NCBI GenBank assembly: GCA_022828125.1
Contig: JAJEJD010000022.1
Span: forward strand, 1-64,000
DNA from: a bacterium
GTDB taxonomy: Bacteria > UBA8248
Direction of reading: 5' to 3'
Length of the DNA: 64,000 bases
The stretch's first letter is position 1; the number at the start of each line of letters is the position of its first letter. Position numbers and translations under genes: made by a program. Shown here piece after piece: positions 21,421 through 31,829 of the stretch. The notes under the pieces were generated by a model. It did no database searches. It was not told the DNA's origin and saw only the letters and a program-made list of their open reading frames with translations.

Positions 21421-22689
21421 TTGGCGGGAGCGTATCTCACCGATTCCGTGCCCGGCATAGGCGGACGACTGCGGGCCTGGCCGGAGGATTTCCGCGTGGA
21501 GGAAATCCCGCTCGCGCCACCGAGCGGCGACGGGGAACACCTCCACTTGTGGGTGGAGAAGCGTGGCGTCTCGACCATCGAGGCGTTGCGCGCCTTGTGT
21601 CGCGGACTGGACACCCCCGAGGCGGAGGCGGGTTATGCGGGACTCAAAGACGCCAATGCGGTGACGCGGCAGTGGTTTTCCTTCAGGACGAAAATACAAG
21701 AGATTCCCTGCGCCGTCCTGGGGCTGGAGCAAAACGGGATACGGGTTCTCCAGGCGGCGCGCTCCCGGAGCCGCATCAGGCGGGGGGCGCTCTCGGGCAA
21801 TCGTTTCGTCATTTTGGTTCGAGGCGTCGCGCCGGATGCGGAGGAAAGGGCGCAAGAGATTCTGGATCGTCTCGTTGCGCGGGGGCTGCCCAACGCGTTC
21901 GGCGATCAGAGATTCGGGGTTCACGGTCATACGGCGCGCGTCGGCTTCGCGCTCGCGAGGGGAGACTGGCGAGGCGTTCTCGATGCGCTCCTGGGCAGCG
22001 CGAGGTTTGCATCCATTCGAAACGATGCGGACGAGCGCTTGCTGGAGGCCGCCCGCAGGTATGAGGCAGGTGAGTTCCAGAGGGCGAGAGAACTCTATCC
22101 TCCCTCGTGGGAGGCGGAGAGGCGCTCGCTCGCCCGCCTGGAGCAAGGCGCTTCGCCCGGACAGGCGGCGGCCTCGATTCCCGCGAGAGAGCGGGTCTTG
22201 TACGGCGGCGCGTTTCAGGCTTGCTTGTTCAACCTTTGTCTCGCAAGAAGACTCGAAGCGCGCGCGCACGCTGAAATCTGGGCGGGCGACGTGGTTATTC
22301 ACCATGAAACGGGCAAAGCCAGGAGGGTGGGCGCGCCCGGGAAAGAGGCGCGCTCGCTCGAGCGCTTCGAGGTGAGCCCGGCGGGACCCCTGGTCGGCCG
22401 AAAACTCGTCGAAGCCCGCGGGGAGGCGGGAAAACTCGAGCGAAGCGTGCTAGACTCCCTCGGCGTCGGAGGCCCGGGAATGCTCGACGGGCTTGAGAAG
22501 CTGAAACTTCATGGCTCCAGGCGCCCGTATCGTGTACAAATAAAGGAACTCAGCCTGAGGCCGGAAAAGGAGGGTTTGCGCCTCGAGTTCACCTTGCCGC
22601 CGGGATCCTATGCGAGCGAGGTATTGCGGGAGTTGACGAAGAACGAACCTCCGGTGGGCGCCGTCACGCGCATCGGAGGCGATCGCTGA
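21421..22689 (+). CDS. truD: tRNA pseudouridine(13) synthase TruD
   Basis: A 422-residue TruD, which makes pseudouridine at position 13 of tRNA-Glu. It has the catalytic motif YAGLKDANAVTRQWFSF (nucleophile Asp), the N-terminal PEDFRVEEIP and the TRUD-domain NAFGDQRFG segment. It is longer than the E. coli protein by about 70 residues, as in many delta-type lineages. The start is TTG at 21421, with a GGGAGG site before it. Confidence 0.92.
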   Translation: MAGAYLTDSVPGIGGRLRAWPEDFRVEEIPLAPPSGDGEHLHLWVEKRGVSTIEALRALCRGLDTPEAEAGYAGLKDANAVTRQWFSFRTKIQEIPCAVLGLEQNGIRVLQAARSRSRIRRGALSGNRFVILVRGVAPDAEERAQEILDRLVARGLPNAFGDQRFGVHGHTARVGFALARGDWRGVLDALLGSARFASIRNDADERLLEAARRYEAGEFQRARELYPPSWEAERRSLARLEQGASPGQAAASIPARERVLYGGAFQACLFNLCLARRLEARAHAEIWAGDVVIHHETGKARRVGAPGKEARSLERFEVSPAGPLVGRKLVEARGEAGKLERSVLDSLGVGGPGMLDGLEKLKLHGSRRPYRVQIKELSLRPEKEGLRLEFTLPPGSYASEVLRELTKNEPPVGAVTRIGGDR

Positions 22690-22725
22690 GCGGAACCATC
22701 CGCTTCGTGGGGGAGGTAGTGAATC

Positions 22726-23628
22726 ATGAAGGTTTTTCTGACGGGCGGAACTGGATATGTTGGCAGTACGCTTCTGTCCCTTCTGTCGCTGGCAGGCCAT
22801 GAGACGAGGGTGCTCTCGCGCGACCCCGAACCGGCGAGACAGCGTCTCACCTCGATAAGCGGGGCCTTTCCCGTGCGAGGCGACATCACGGAATATTCTG
22901 TCGATCAGCTCGCCGAACTGATGAAAAAACAAGACGCCGTAGTCCATCTTGTGGGAATCATCATCGAGAAGGGAACGCCCGGCTTCGAGGCGGTTCACAC
23001 CGAGGGAACGCGCCGCATGGTGGCCGCCGCCGAGCAGGCGGGGGTAAAGCGCTTCGTGCACATGAGCGCCTTGGGCACACGGGAGAGCGCCGTCGCCCGG
23101 TACCATAAATCCAAATACGCCGCCGAGCAGTTCGTTCGCGAGAGCGATCTGGACTGGACGATTTTCAGGCCCTCCATCATCTTCGGCGAGAACGACGAGT
23201 TCCTGAACACCTTTGCCGGCATCGCGCGCATGGTGCCCGCACTTCCCCTCATCGGCGGAGGAAACGGCAAGCTCCAGCCCATCTGGGTAGAGGACGTGTG
23301 CCGTTGTTTCGCGCAGTGTCTGGGCATGCCCGAGACCATCGGACAGACGTACGACATGGGCGGAGACACCGCGTACCCGGTCAGGGAGATTCTCTCCATG
23401 CTGGTGAAGGCGATGGGCAAGAGGAGGCTGCTCGCGCCCCTGCCCGTCTCCATCGCGCGCTTGCAGGCCAAACTGTTCAACCTGCTCCCGATGAAGCCTC
23501 CCTTCACCGAGGACCAGATAACGATGCTTGGCGAGGACAACGTGTGCGACCCGGCACCCATGAAAGAAGCCTTCGGCCTCACGCCCAGAACGCTCGAGAA
23601 TTATCTCCAGGATCACTTCGGCAGGTAG
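22726..23628 (+). CDS. NDUFA9-like NAD(P)H-binding protein
   Basis: A 300-residue atypical SDR with the N-terminal TGGTGYVG dinucleotide motif, DAVVHLVGII and the substrate-side YHKSKYAAE. The pattern IFRPSIIFGENDEFL-FAG is typical of the complex-I NDUFA9-like subgroup of NAD-dependent epimerases. These proteins are thought to bind NADPH structurally or to act in quinone or lipid metabolism. It follows truD by 36 bp on the same strand. No complex I genes are beside it apart from the NuoI-like ferredoxin at 52.9 kb. Confidence 0.8.
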   Translation: MKVFLTGGTGYVGSTLLSLLSLAGHETRVLSRDPEPARQRLTSISGAFPVRGDITEYSVDQLAELMKKQDAVVHLVGIIIEKGTPGFEAVHTEGTRRMVAAAEQAGVKRFVHMSALGTRESAVARYHKSKYAAEQFVRESDLDWTIFRPSIIFGENDEFLNTFAGIARMVPALPLIGGGNGKLQPIWVEDVCRCFAQCLGMPETIGQTYDMGGDTAYPVREILSMLVKAMGKRRLLAPLPVSIARLQAKLFNLLPMKPPFTEDQITMLGEDNVCDPAPMKEAFGLTPRTLENYLQDHFGR

Positions 23629-23674
23629 CCTTCAAGGAACGGATCCATCAAGCGGGGGGCCGGCCTGAGCCTCA

Positions 23675-24823
23675 TCACTCGCCTTGTTTTCCTTCCAGGT
23701 TGCGGAGCGCGCTTTCAGCCGCGCGCCATGCGGCGCGTTGGGCGGTGGAGACGGCCAGCGTGCGAAAATCCTCTCCGGACGCCCAAAGGGATCCGTCTTG
23801 ATTTGCTTGCGGCGCGCTTTTCTCGAAATTTTCCGCCAGGTGTACGACGAACAGAATCTTTCTGTGGGTGAGTGTTCTGGTGATTCTGGCGAGTTCGCGT
23901 CCCGGCCGCCAGCCCGCCCCCAGAAGTTTTGCGCACTGCGCTTTCAGTCGGCGTCGGTCGGCTTTTTCCATGTGGCCCTCAACCATGAAGCCGGGCAGCT
24001 CCCACATGCCGCCGAAAAGGCCGGTTTTCTCCCTTTGGGCCAGAAGAACCAATCCGTCCCGCTCCGCCCGGAACTGAAAAAAAGTATACGGCGCGGGCGG
24101 TTTTTTGGCGGTTTTCACCGGTAGGGCATTCTGGGTTCCGGCATTGTGGCCTACGCAATGAGCGCGGACGGGGCATCGCGCGCAATCAGGGGTTTTGGGA
24201 AGGCAGATTCGGGATCCTAAGTCCATCAGCGCCTGGTTGAAGTCGCCGGGCCTTGCGCGCGGAACCAGCGCCTGCGTTTCCTCGTGGATGGTTTTTTGTG
24301 CAGGGGGCATGTCGACAGGTGTCGAGATGTTGAGAATCCGGCTCATGACCCGAAGAATGTTCCCGTCGATGGCCGCGCAACGCTCCCCGAAGGCGATGCT
24401 GGCGATGGCCCCCGCCATGTAGGGGCCGACCCCCGGCAAGGCTAGCAACGCATCGCGCGTCTCGGGCATCGCACCCCCGCCTTGACTCATCACCTCCTGT
24501 GCGGCGCGATGGAGATTTCTCGCACGGCCGTAATAGCCGAGGCCCTGCCATTCGGCCAGCACGGCGTCCAAAGGCGCGTCGGCCAGGGCGGCCAGGGTGG
24601 GAAACCGCTCGATGAAGGCGGGATAGCGAAACCGGACGGTCTCCGCGCGGGTCTGCTGGAGCATGGCCTCCGACACCCATATCCGGTAGGGGTCTTTCTC
24701 CCCGCGCCAGGGGAGTTCTCTTTTCTCCCGCTCGTACCAGCTCAGAATGCGCCTTCTGAACCTTCTGTGCTCCGGGGGAGTGAAACGCAGGCTCTCCGGT
24801 TTGCTTTTCGTTTTGTTTGACAT
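23675..24823 (-). CDS. mutY: A/G-specific adenine glycosylase
   Basis: A 382-residue MutY, which removes adenine mispaired with 8-oxoguanine. It shows the catalytic Glu in EAMLQQTRAETV, the helix-hairpin-helix LPGVGPYMAGAIASIAFG, the catalytic Asp in AIDGNILRV and the [4Fe-4S] site Cx6Cx2Cx5C (CLPKTPDCARCPVRAHC). A C-terminal Nudix-like 8-oxoG recognition domain includes GLFGGMWELPGF and TRTLTHRKI. The cluster ties it functionally to the ISC operon nearby. Confidence 0.95.
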   Translation of the reverse strand: MSNKTKSKPESLRFTPPEHRRFRRRILSWYEREKRELPWRGEKDPYRIWVSEAMLQQTRAETVRFRYPAFIERFPTLAALADAPLDAVLAEWQGLGYYGRARNLHRAAQEVMSQGGGAMPETRDALLALPGVGPYMAGAIASIAFGERCAAIDGNILRVMSRILNISTPVDMPPAQKTIHEETQALVPRARPGDFNQALMDLGSRICLPKTPDCARCPVRAHCVGHNAGTQNALPVKTAKKPPAPYTFFQFRAERDGLVLLAQREKTGLFGGMWELPGFMVEGHMEKADRRRLKAQCAKLLGAGWRPGRELARITRTLTHRKILFVVHLAENFEKSAPQANQDGSLWASGEDFRTLAVSTAQRAAWRAAESALRNLEGKQGE

Positions 24824-24898
24824 GCGTCGGGCCAGCCGTTATCAAGCGTGTTAGGGTTTCCAAAGACGGCGCTCGAAGTTTCGGGGTAATGATAGAAC

Positions 24899-26071
24899 AT
24901 GAGCGTGGCGATCAAAAACGGATGGCGCATCAGGTGGATGGCGGCGCTGGCGGCTTTTTTTTGCGTCTGCACATGGGCCGTGGATGCGGGCCCGGCTGAG
25001 AGAATCGTCGTCGGCCTCGCGCTCGATCTCTCGGGCCCGGACGCTTCCGGGGGCCGCGAGGCCCGAAACGCGCTTTTGCTTGAGATGGCGCGGATCAACC
25101 GCAGGGGCGTCGCCGGCGGGCGCATCTTTCTTCTCACCCTCGACACCAAGGGAAGCCCCGAGGGGGCGGCCGCCGTGGTCCGCGAACTCGCCCGAACGCA
25201 CAAAGCCGTCGCCGTGATAGGACCCGCCGAGCATTACGCCGCCATCGCCGCCGCCGAAGCGGCGCAGGAAGAACGGGTACCGCTTTTCACGTTGTCCGCG
25301 CCCGAGGAGATTCTCGTCCCGGTTCGTCAGTGGGTTTTCTCCACCGCAAGGCCCGCGTCTCTGCCCGTTCGCTTGATACTGGGGCACCTCAAGAGCAGGG
25401 GAATCAAGCGCGCGGCGATGCTGGGTTCCTCCGTGGGCTACGGCACGGAGGGGCGCGAGCAGATCACCGCGCTCGCGCCCGATTTCGGGGTGTCTATCCT
25501 CCTGAACGAATCCTTCAAGCCGGGCGAGCATAATTTTCTGCCCTTCTTGAAGCGAGCCTCCCGGCGCGGCGTCGGGGCCTTCTTGCACTGGGCGCGCGGG
25601 GGGTCGCGCGTGGACCTGGTGCGCGCCCGCGCGGCGCTCGATCTCGATATACCGCTCTACTTATCTTATGCATCTCCTGGAATGTTCGGCTCAGAAAGCG
25701 GGGGCCGGGCCGCCGAGGGCGTGGTGTTCCCGGCCTCGTGGATCACGGCGGCTCATCTTCTGCCCGAATCGCATCCCTCCAGGAAGGACATCGCGGCGTT
25801 TCGGGACGAGTATCTGAAAAATTACAAGAGCGCGCCGGGTGAGACGGCCGCCGCCGCCGTCGATGCGCTGCGCATTTTAGCGTGGTCCGCCCGGGGCGTG
25901 GGCGCCAACCGGGCGAGAATTCCCGCAGGCGTGGAGGGCGCACGCTATTTTACGGGGCTGAACGGAACTTACGGCTTTTCCGGAAACGACCACAACGGCT
26001 TGGGAATCGGCTCCCTCGCTCTGGTACGCATCGTGAAAGGCAAGTGGGAATTGGTGGAGAAAGGAAGATAA
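24899..26071 (+). CDS. ABC transporter substrate-binding protein, leucine-binding type
   Basis: A 390-residue exported periplasmic binding protein of the Peripla_BP_6 family. The signal peptide is WMAALAAFFCVCTWAVDA, then IVVGLALDLSGPDASGG, AVVRELARTHKAVAVIGPAEH and AAVDALRILA. The ligand class is probably an amino acid or small carboxylate. No permease or ATPase genes adjoin it, so it is either an orphan receptor or works with a transporter elsewhere. It diverges from mutY. Confidence 0.8.
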   Translation: MSVAIKNGWRIRWMAALAAFFCVCTWAVDAGPAERIVVGLALDLSGPDASGGREARNALLLEMARINRRGVAGGRIFLLTLDTKGSPEGAAAVVRELARTHKAVAVIGPAEHYAAIAAAEAAQEERVPLFTLSAPEEILVPVRQWVFSTARPASLPVRLILGHLKSRGIKRAAMLGSSVGYGTEGREQITALAPDFGVSILLNESFKPGEHNFLPFLKRASRRGVGAFLHWARGGSRVDLVRARAALDLDIPLYLSYASPGMFGSESGGRAAEGVVFPASWITAAHLLPESHPSRKDIAAFRDEYLKNYKSAPGETAAAAVDALRILAWSARGVGANRARIPAGVEGARYFTGLNGTYGFSGNDHNGLGIGSLALVRIVKGKWELVEKGR

Positions 26072-26160
26072 GAGGTGGCGCTTTTGGCCGGAAAGAACGT
26101 ATCCGCCGGCGATTACTCGGCCCTATCCCCCCTTAATCGTTGATTTTACGTTCGAAACCC

Positions 26161-26189
26161 TTGACAGAAACCCGTTTGGGGCGTATATA
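26161..26189 (+). promoter_or_regulatory. sigma-70-type promoter of the isc operon
   Basis: TTGACA (26161-26166), a 17-base spacer and TATATA (26184-26189) upstream of iscR. A second -10-like TATAAT lies at 26282-26287 without a good -35. With the first promoter, the leader would be about 105 nt long. Confidence 0.75.
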
Positions 26190-26207
26190 TGCGACTGGAT
26201 GGGTCGG

Positions 26208-26262
26208 CGACCATTTGGGTCGCATTTAGTGGGGGAAAGACGCCGCATCTTCCAAATGGTCG
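26208..26262 (+). promoter_or_regulatory. inverted repeat in the iscR leader
   Basis: CGACCATTTGG (26208-26218) and CCAAATGGTCG (26252-26262) form a perfect 11-bp inverted repeat around 33 bases, downstream of the main promoter. It could be two half-sites for a regulator such as IscR or a leader-RNA stem. It does not clearly match the E. coli IscR site. Confidence 0.5.
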
Positions 26263-26304
26263 GACTTGACCGATAATCCTCTATAATTCAAGGCGGCAAG
26301 CGGG

Positions 26305-26730
26305 ATGTTCACGATTGCGAAGCGCACGGATTACGGCTTGATGGCACTGAGCTACCTTGCGGAGTGTGAAGAGGAGGGATCCATCACCTCGCGTGCTATC
26401 GCGGAGCGGTTCCACATTCCCGCCGAATTGCTCGCGAAGACCATGCAGCTTCTGGCCAAAAACGGCCTCGTGGAGTCGAGAAACGGCCCCAAGGGCGGCT
26501 ACGTTCTCTCGCGCAGGCCCGAGAGCATCTCGGTGGCCGAAGTCATCCGCGCCATCGAAGGACCCATCGCGATGGCGACGTGCCAGATCGGCGACGCCAC
26601 GGGTTGTGAACAATACGAGAAATGCACCATTTATTATCCCATGGAAAGGATCCAGAAAAAGGTGACCGACGTGCTTGAAGGAATGACCCTTCAAGACATG
26701 GTGGGTACGCCGGCAGGAGAGATCAGATGA
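26305..26730 (+). CDS. iscR: Rrf2-family transcriptional regulator IscR
   Basis: A 141-residue winged-helix Rrf2 protein. It starts [20 protein letters not shown], has [10 protein letters not shown] in the wing, and the cluster-binding loop [15 protein letters not shown], whose three Cys (spacing x7, x5) can hold an Fe-S cluster. IscR represses the isc operon when clusters are plentiful. Its stop overlaps the iscS start (ATGA), so regulator and sulfur donor are co-translated. Confidence 0.92.
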   Translation: MFTIAKRTDYGLMALSYLAECEEEGSITSRAIAERFHIPAELLAKTMQLLAKNGLVESRNGPKGGYVLSRRPESISVAEVIRAIEGPIAMATCQIGDATGCEQYEKCTIYYPMERIQKKVTDVLEGMTLQDMVGTPAGEIR

Positions 26731-27947
26731 GCTTGAAGTTCCCCATTTACATGGACTACCAGGCGACGACGCCCATGGACCCCCGGGTCCTCGAGGAGAT
26801 GGAGCCCTATTTCGGCGACAAGTTCGGCAACGCTGCGAGCCGCAACCACAGCTTCGGTTGGGAGGCGGAGAAGGCCGTGGACGACGCCAGAGAGAAACTC
26901 GCCGGCGTTATCGGTGCCGACCCGCGCGAGATCATCTTCACGAGCGGGGCCACGGAATCGGACAACATGGCGCTCAAGGGCGTCGCCGAGATGTACAAGA
27001 AAAAGGGCAACCACATCGTCACCTCGGCGATCGAGCACAAGGCCATCATCGACTCCGCCAAGCGCCTGGAGACGTGGGGCTTCGACGTCACCTACATCGA
27101 GCCCCCCGAGGACGGCATCACGACGGCGGAGATGGTCGAGAACGCCCTGCGCGACGACACCATCCTGGTCTCCATCATGGCGGCGAACAACGAGGTCGGC
27201 GTGCTGAACCCCATCGCCGAGATCGGCGCGCTGTGCCGGGGCCGCGGCATCCTCTTCCACACGGACGCCACGCAGGGCTACGGCAAGATTCCCATCGACG
27301 TGGACGAGATGAACATCGACCTGCTTTCGGCCTCCGCCCACAAGGTCTACGGACCCAAGGGCGTGGGGATCATTTACGTGCGCAGGCGCAGGCCGCGCGT
27401 GAGGCTGTCGGCCATCATCGACGGCGGCGGCCACGAGCGCGGAATGCGCTCCGGCACGCTGAATGTCTCGGGCATCGTCGGCTTCGGCAAGGCGGCCGAG
27501 TTGTGCATGGAGGAGATGGAAGAAGAGAACATCCGCCTGACGAACCTGCGCGACAAGTTCAAGGCCACCATGTTCGAGAGCCTGGAAGAAGTATACGTGA
27601 ACGGCCATGAGACCGAGCGCCTCTCGGGCAACCTGAACCTGAGCTTCCCCTACGTGGAGGGCGAATCGCTCATCATGGGGCTGAGCGACGTGGCCGTGTC
27701 CTCCGGTTCGGCCTGCACCTCGGCGAGCCTGGAACCAAGCTACGTGCTCAAGTCCATGGGCCGGGGCGACGAGCTGGCGCATTCGTCGATTCGCTACGGC
27801 TTCGGGCGTTTCACTACCGAGGAGGAGATAGACTACGTGGCCGAGAAGACGACGGACATCGTGAACCGGCTTCGCGAGATGAGCCCGCTTTATGAGATGG
27901 TGAAAGAGGGCGTGGACCTCTCCAAGGTGGAATGGCAGTCGCATTAA
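26727..27947 (+). CDS. iscS: cysteine desulfurase IscS
   Basis: A 406-residue PLP enzyme that takes sulfur from cysteine for cluster assembly. It begins [16 protein letters not shown], carries the PLP Lys in [10 protein letters not shown] and the mobile-loop catalytic Cys in [10 protein letters not shown]. Length and the SSGSAC-TSA loop are those of group I (IscS/NifS) enzymes. It is co-translated with iscR and followed by iscU after 84 bp, in which a small GAGC/GCTC hairpin may trim the mRNA. Confidence 0.96.
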   Translation: MSLKFPIYMDYQATTPMDPRVLEEMEPYFGDKFGNAASRNHSFGWEAEKAVDDAREKLAGVIGADPREIIFTSGATESDNMALKGVAEMYKKKGNHIVTSAIEHKAIIDSAKRLETWGFDVTYIEPPEDGITTAEMVENALRDDTILVSIMAANNEVGVLNPIAEIGALCRGRGILFHTDATQGYGKIPIDVDEMNIDLLSASAHKVYGPKGVGIIYVRRRRPRVRLSAIIDGGGHERGMRSGTLNVSGIVGFGKAAELCMEEMEEENIRLTNLRDKFKATMFESLEEVYVNGHETERLSGNLNLSFPYVEGESLIMGLSDVAVSSGSACTSASLEPSYVLKSMGRGDELAHSSIRYGFGRFTTEEEIDYVAEKTTDIVNRLREMSPLYEMVKEGVDLSKVEWQSH

Positions 27948-28031
27948 AGGAGCATTGAGCTTATTTTGATATAGAGCCTGCGGCTCACGGAAATCCGGAA
28001 TCGCAGCAACTGGAAAGAGGAGAACGGGAAA

Positions 28032-28442
28032 ATGGCTTACAGCGACAAGGTGGTCGATCACTACAACAACCCGCGCAACGTCGGCTCGCTCGACAAGAAC
28101 GATCAGACGGTGGGCACAGGCATCGTTGGCGCGCCCGAATGCGGCGACGTGATGAAGCTGCAGATCAAGGTGGACGAGGGCGGCCTCATCGAGGATGCGA
28201 AGTTCAAGACCTTCGGTTGCGGAAGCGCCATCGCCTCGAGTTCCCTGGCCACGGAGTGGCTCAAGGGCAAGACGGTGGACGAGGCTGAGGAGATCAAGAA
28301 CACGCAGATCGTCGAGGAGTTGAACCTCCCGCCGGTGAAGATCCACTGTTCCGTGCTGGCCGAAGACGCCATCAAGACCGCGCTGAACGATTTTCGCGAG
28401 AAAAACGGGATGCCGGTGGTCGAGCGCAAGGGCCACCACTAG
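28032..28442 (+). CDS. iscU: iron-sulfur cluster scaffold IscU
   Basis: A 136-residue scaffold on which [2Fe-2S] and [4Fe-4S] clusters are built. The three ligand Cys are visible in PECGDVM, FGCGSAIASSS and KIHCSVLAEDA. The HscA-recognition motif LPPVK directly precedes the third Cys, matching the presence of hscA/hscB in the same operon. Confidence 0.97.
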   Translation: MAYSDKVVDHYNNPRNVGSLDKNDQTVGTGIVGAPECGDVMKLQIKVDEGGLIEDAKFKTFGCGSAIASSSLATEWLKGKTVDEAEEIKNTQIVEELNLPPVKIHCSVLAEDAIKTALNDFREKNGMPVVERKGHH

Positions 28443-28473
28443 AAGCGGGTGATTCGCATGTAAGGGGCAGGAT

Positions 28474-28830
28474 ATGGAGACTGCTGCGAAAAGATTGAGC
28501 ATCGAGATTACCGACAAGGCGGTGGAGCACGTGAACCGCTTTATGGAGAAAGAAGGGGCGCAGGGCCACGTTCTCCGCGTCGGCGTGAAGGGAGGAGGCT
28601 GCTCCGGGCTTTCCTACGTCCTTCAGTTCGAGGGCGATGAACGCATCAACCCGCTGGTGGACGAGGTGTTCGAAAAAGACGGCGTCCGCGTGGTCGTGGA
28701 CAAGAAGAGCCTCTTTTTCCTGGCGGGCACTACGCTGGATTTCGAAGACGGGCTGATGGGCAAGGGGTTTGTGTTCAAGAACCCCAACGCACGCCAGTCC
28801 TGTGGTTGCGGGGAAAGTTTTTCCGCGTAA
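28474..28830 (+). CDS. iscA: A-type iron-sulfur carrier IscA
   Basis: A 118-residue HesB/IscA-family carrier with the conserved Cys at GGGCSGLSY and the C-terminal pair SCGCGESF. It passes clusters from IscU to apo-proteins. It sits 31 bp after iscU in standard operon order. Confidence 0.95.
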   Translation: METAAKRLSIEITDKAVEHVNRFMEKEGAQGHVLRVGVKGGGCSGLSYVLQFEGDERINPLVDEVFEKDGVRVVVDKKSLFFLAGTTLDFEDGLMGKGFVFKNPNARQSCGCGESFSA

Positions 28831-28914
28831 CGCAACCGGGATGAAACGCGCCGCGCCCATGCCGTATGGGATAGCGACGCGTTTTTCTTTTGAGTTCAAA
28901 CCGCCCGGCGGTTC

Positions 28915-29577
28915 ATGCGGGCCTGGAATCGCGAGATGATCGAAGCGACGAAAGAAAAGCCTTTTTCCGTATTCAACGAAGACGGCGAAATAGAAGCCAT
29001 CCCCGCCGAGGTCGATCATTTCGCCCTGCTGGGGGTTCAGCGAAAGTTCAAGGTCGACGCCGAGGTGCTCGAGTCCAGGTTCTACGAACTGAACCGCAAG
29101 CTCCACCCCGATTTTTTCATGGATGCGCCCGTCGCGGTGCGAATCCGGAGTCTGGATGCCACGGCCCGCATCAACGAGGCGTACCAGACCCTCAAGGATC
29201 CGATTGCGCGCGTCGTCTATCTCGTGCAGCTCGAAAGCGGAAAGCTCGAGGAGAACGAGCGGACGCCTCCGCCCGAGTTGTTCGAGGAGATATTCGAGGC
29301 CCAGGAGGCGGCGGAGGAGTTTCAGTGCTGCGCGGACGAGGAAGAAGCCGAGAATTTGCGCGAGCGCCTGAACGCGGCCATGGGCTGTTTTTCCGCGCTT
29401 AAGGACGGCCAGCGCACGGCGCTCGACAGGCTGGGCGCTGCATGGGACGAAGCGGTTGAAAAAAACGAGCCCGCGCCGCCCGAAGTCGTCAGGAAAATGC
29501 GCTCCATCCTCGGGCAGAGAAACTACATCGAGAACACCCTCACGAGCCTCAGGCGCGCTCTGGAGGAGAGTGAATGA
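28915..29577 (+). CDS. hscB: Fe-S co-chaperone HscB
   Basis: A 220-residue J-domain protein that brings IscU to HscA. The J-domain has the HPD motif in RKLHPDFFM, and the C-terminal three-helix IscU-binding part follows. An N-terminal extension of about 30 residues ([15 protein letters not shown]) lacks the zinc-binding Cys seen in some homologues. The ATG at 28915 or a Met seven codons later could be the start. The stop overlaps hscA (ATGA). Confidence 0.92.
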   Translation: MRAWNREMIEATKEKPFSVFNEDGEIEAIPAEVDHFALLGVQRKFKVDAEVLESRFYELNRKLHPDFFMDAPVAVRIRSLDATARINEAYQTLKDPIARVVYLVQLESGKLEENERTPPPELFEEIFEAQEAAEEFQCCADEEEAENLRERLNAAMGCFSALKDGQRTALDRLGAAWDEAVEKNEPAPPEVVRKMRSILGQRNYIENTLTSLRRALEESE

Positions 29578-31409
29578 GCGAGATTGTCGGAATCGACCTG
29601 GGCACGACGAACAGCCTGGTCGCTTCCGTATCGGGAGGAGAACCGGCGATACTCGCGCCCGAGGGAGAGCGCGGCATCGTGCCCTCCGTGGTGAGCTTTC
29701 ACTCCGACCGCGTTTTCACCGGCGACGAGGCGCACGATGAGCGCGTCTCCAACAGCCGGAATACGATTTTTTCCATCAAGCGGTTCATGGGCAGGGGCTA
29801 TGAGGACGTGAAAGACGAGATGCGCCACCTGCCCTTCGACGCGGACCCCGATGAACGGGAAGTCGTCCATGTGCTGGCGCAGGGGCGATCCTACAGCGCG
29901 CCTGAGGTCAGCGCCCTGGTGCTGAGGCGCCTGAAATCCCGAGCGGAGAAAACGCTCGGCCGGCCCGTTCTTCGGGCGGTGGTCACGGTACCCGCGTATT
30001 TCAACGACGCGCAGCGCCAGGCGACGAAAGACGCAGGAAAGCTCGCGGGCCTCGAAGTGCTCCGCATCATCAACGAGCCCACGGCGGCTTCTCTCGCCTA
30101 CGGTCTTCACGAGCGAAACCGGGGCGTCGTCGCGGTCTACGACCTGGGCGGCGGCACGTTCGACATATCGCTCTTAAGGATCAAGGACGGCGTGTTCGAG
30201 GTGCTCGCCACGGGCGGGGATACCCGCCTGGGCGGAGATGATTTCGATCAGGCGATCTCCCGCCGCATTCAGGAGGAAATCCTTGAACAGCACGGCGTGG
30301 ATTTGAGCGAGACGCCCGAGGCGCTGGCCGAACTGGCGCTGTTGGCCGAACACGTCAAGAAGACGCTCTCGGAAAGCGATTCCACGGAATACGTTCTCGA
30401 AAACCCCGGCGGCGTCCCGCTCTCTCATAAGGGGAGCCTCACGCGGGAAGAGATGGAGGAGCTCCTCTGGCCTATCGCCCAGCGTACGCTGGCGCCTTGT
30501 AAGCGCGTGCTCCAAGACGCGGGCCTCACGCCGCAGGAGGTGGATGAGGTCGTTCTGGTGGGCGGGTCCACCCGCATGCCCCTCATCCGCCGCATGGTGG
30601 AGGAGTTGTTCCAGAAAAAACCGCATGCGGACCTGGACCCGGACGAGGTGGTGGCCCTGGGCGCGGCGGTGCAGGCGGACATCCTCGCGGGCGGCAGAAA
30701 AGACATGCTCCTTCTCGACGTAACGCCGCTTTCTTTGGGCATCGAGACGATGGGCGGCGTGATGGGATGGATCATTCCGCGCAACACCACCATCCCCACG
30801 AGCGCCAGGGAGACCTACACCACCTTCAAGGACAACCAGACAGGCGTGGACATCCACGTGCTCCAGGGCGAGCGCGAACTGGTGAAGGACAACCGCTCGC
30901 TCGCGCGTTTCCGCCTCGCGGTCGACCCGGCGCCCGCCGGCCTCGCCCGGGTGGAGGTCACGTTTCTGCTCGACGCCAACGGCATCCTGAACGTGACGGC
31001 CCGGGATCTCAGAAGCGGCAAGGCCGCCTCGGTGGAGGTGCAGCCATCTTATGGGCTGACGGACGAGCAGGTCGAACGCATGCTCATCGAATCTTTCGAA
31101 CACGCCGAGCAGGACATCCGCTCCCGCCAGGTTCTCGACGCCAGAACCGAGGCGGAGACGATCCTCATGGCGGCGGCCCGCGCATTGAACGATTATGGAG
31201 AGGACGCCGTCTCTTCCGAGGAGCGCGCGAAGATTCAAGAAGCCGTGAGCGCGCTCGAGATGGCTTGCCGGGGCGAGGACGCGGGCTCGATTCGCGACAT
31301 GGTCGACGCCCTCAACGAAGTGACGATGCCGCTCGCGGAGCGGATGATGGATAGCGTTTTGAAATCTACCTTGGAGAACAAGAGGGTGAGCGAAGCCCTC
31401 AAAGACTAA
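29574..31409 (+). CDS. hscA: Fe-S assembly Hsp70 chaperone HscA
   Basis: A 611-residue specialised Hsp70 that uses ATP to release clusters from IscU. It starts [16 protein letters not shown], has [28 protein letters not shown] and the substrate domain with [14 protein letters not shown]. Length matches HscA, being shorter than DnaK and lacking its charged GGVDD-like tail. The operon position after hscB makes the assignment firm. Confidence 0.95.
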   Translation: MSEIVGIDLGTTNSLVASVSGGEPAILAPEGERGIVPSVVSFHSDRVFTGDEAHDERVSNSRNTIFSIKRFMGRGYEDVKDEMRHLPFDADPDEREVVHVLAQGRSYSAPEVSALVLRRLKSRAEKTLGRPVLRAVVTVPAYFNDAQRQATKDAGKLAGLEVLRIINEPTAASLAYGLHERNRGVVAVYDLGGGTFDISLLRIKDGVFEVLATGGDTRLGGDDFDQAISRRIQEEILEQHGVDLSETPEALAELALLAEHVKKTLSESDSTEYVLENPGGVPLSHKGSLTREEMEELLWPIAQRTLAPCKRVLQDAGLTPQEVDEVVLVGGSTRMPLIRRMVEELFQKKPHADLDPDEVVALGAAVQADILAGGRKDMLLLDVTPLSLGIETMGGVMGWIIPRNTTIPTSARETYTTFKDNQTGVDIHVLQGERELVKDNRSLARFRLAVDPAPAGLARVEVTFLLDANGILNVTARDLRSGKAASVEVQPSYGLTDEQVERMLIESFEHAEQDIRSRQVLDARTEAETILMAAARALNDYGEDAVSSEERAKIQEAVSALEMACRGEDAGSIRDMVDALNEVTMPLAERMMDSVLKSTLENKRVSEALKD

Positions 31410-31447
31410 AACCGCGGGGCGACTCGAGCGGGGTGCAGGGGAAGAAA

Positions 31448-31804
31448 ATGGCGAAACTATATTTCACGGAAGAGAAACAGACGATAGAGATCCACGTGGG
31501 CGAGAACATTCTCGAAGTGGCGCTTGAAAACGGCTTCGACCTGGATCATGCCTGCGGCGGCGTGTGCGCCTGCTCGACATGCCACGTGAAGATCCGCACC
31601 GGTGCGGATTGCTTCAACGAATCCACCGAGGATGAGGAAGACCAGCTCGACGACGCGCGCGACGTGGACCTCGACAGCCGGCTGGCCTGCCAGGCGACGC
31701 TGGAGACCGACACGGACGAGGTCATCGAGATCGAGGTGCCGTTCTGGAACGTGAATCTCGTGCAGGAAGGCCCGGACGCGGCCCGGGAGCAACACGCCCA
31801 TTAG
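31448..31804 (+). CDS. fdx: [2Fe-2S] ferredoxin of the ISC system
   Basis: A 118-residue adrenodoxin-type ferredoxin that supplies electrons for cluster assembly. Ligands are seen in HACGGVCACSTCH and RLACQA. The tail is acidic. The ATG at 31448 gives MAKLYFTEEKQ; an earlier in-frame start five codons upstream is less likely. Confidence 0.93.
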   Translation: MAKLYFTEEKQTIEIHVGENILEVALENGFDLDHACGGVCACSTCHVKIRTGADCFNESTEDEEDQLDDARDVDLDSRLACQATLETDTDEVIEIEVPFWNVNLVQEGPDAAREQHAH

Positions 31805-31829
31805 AAAATTCGCTTCAGGAGAAAGACTG

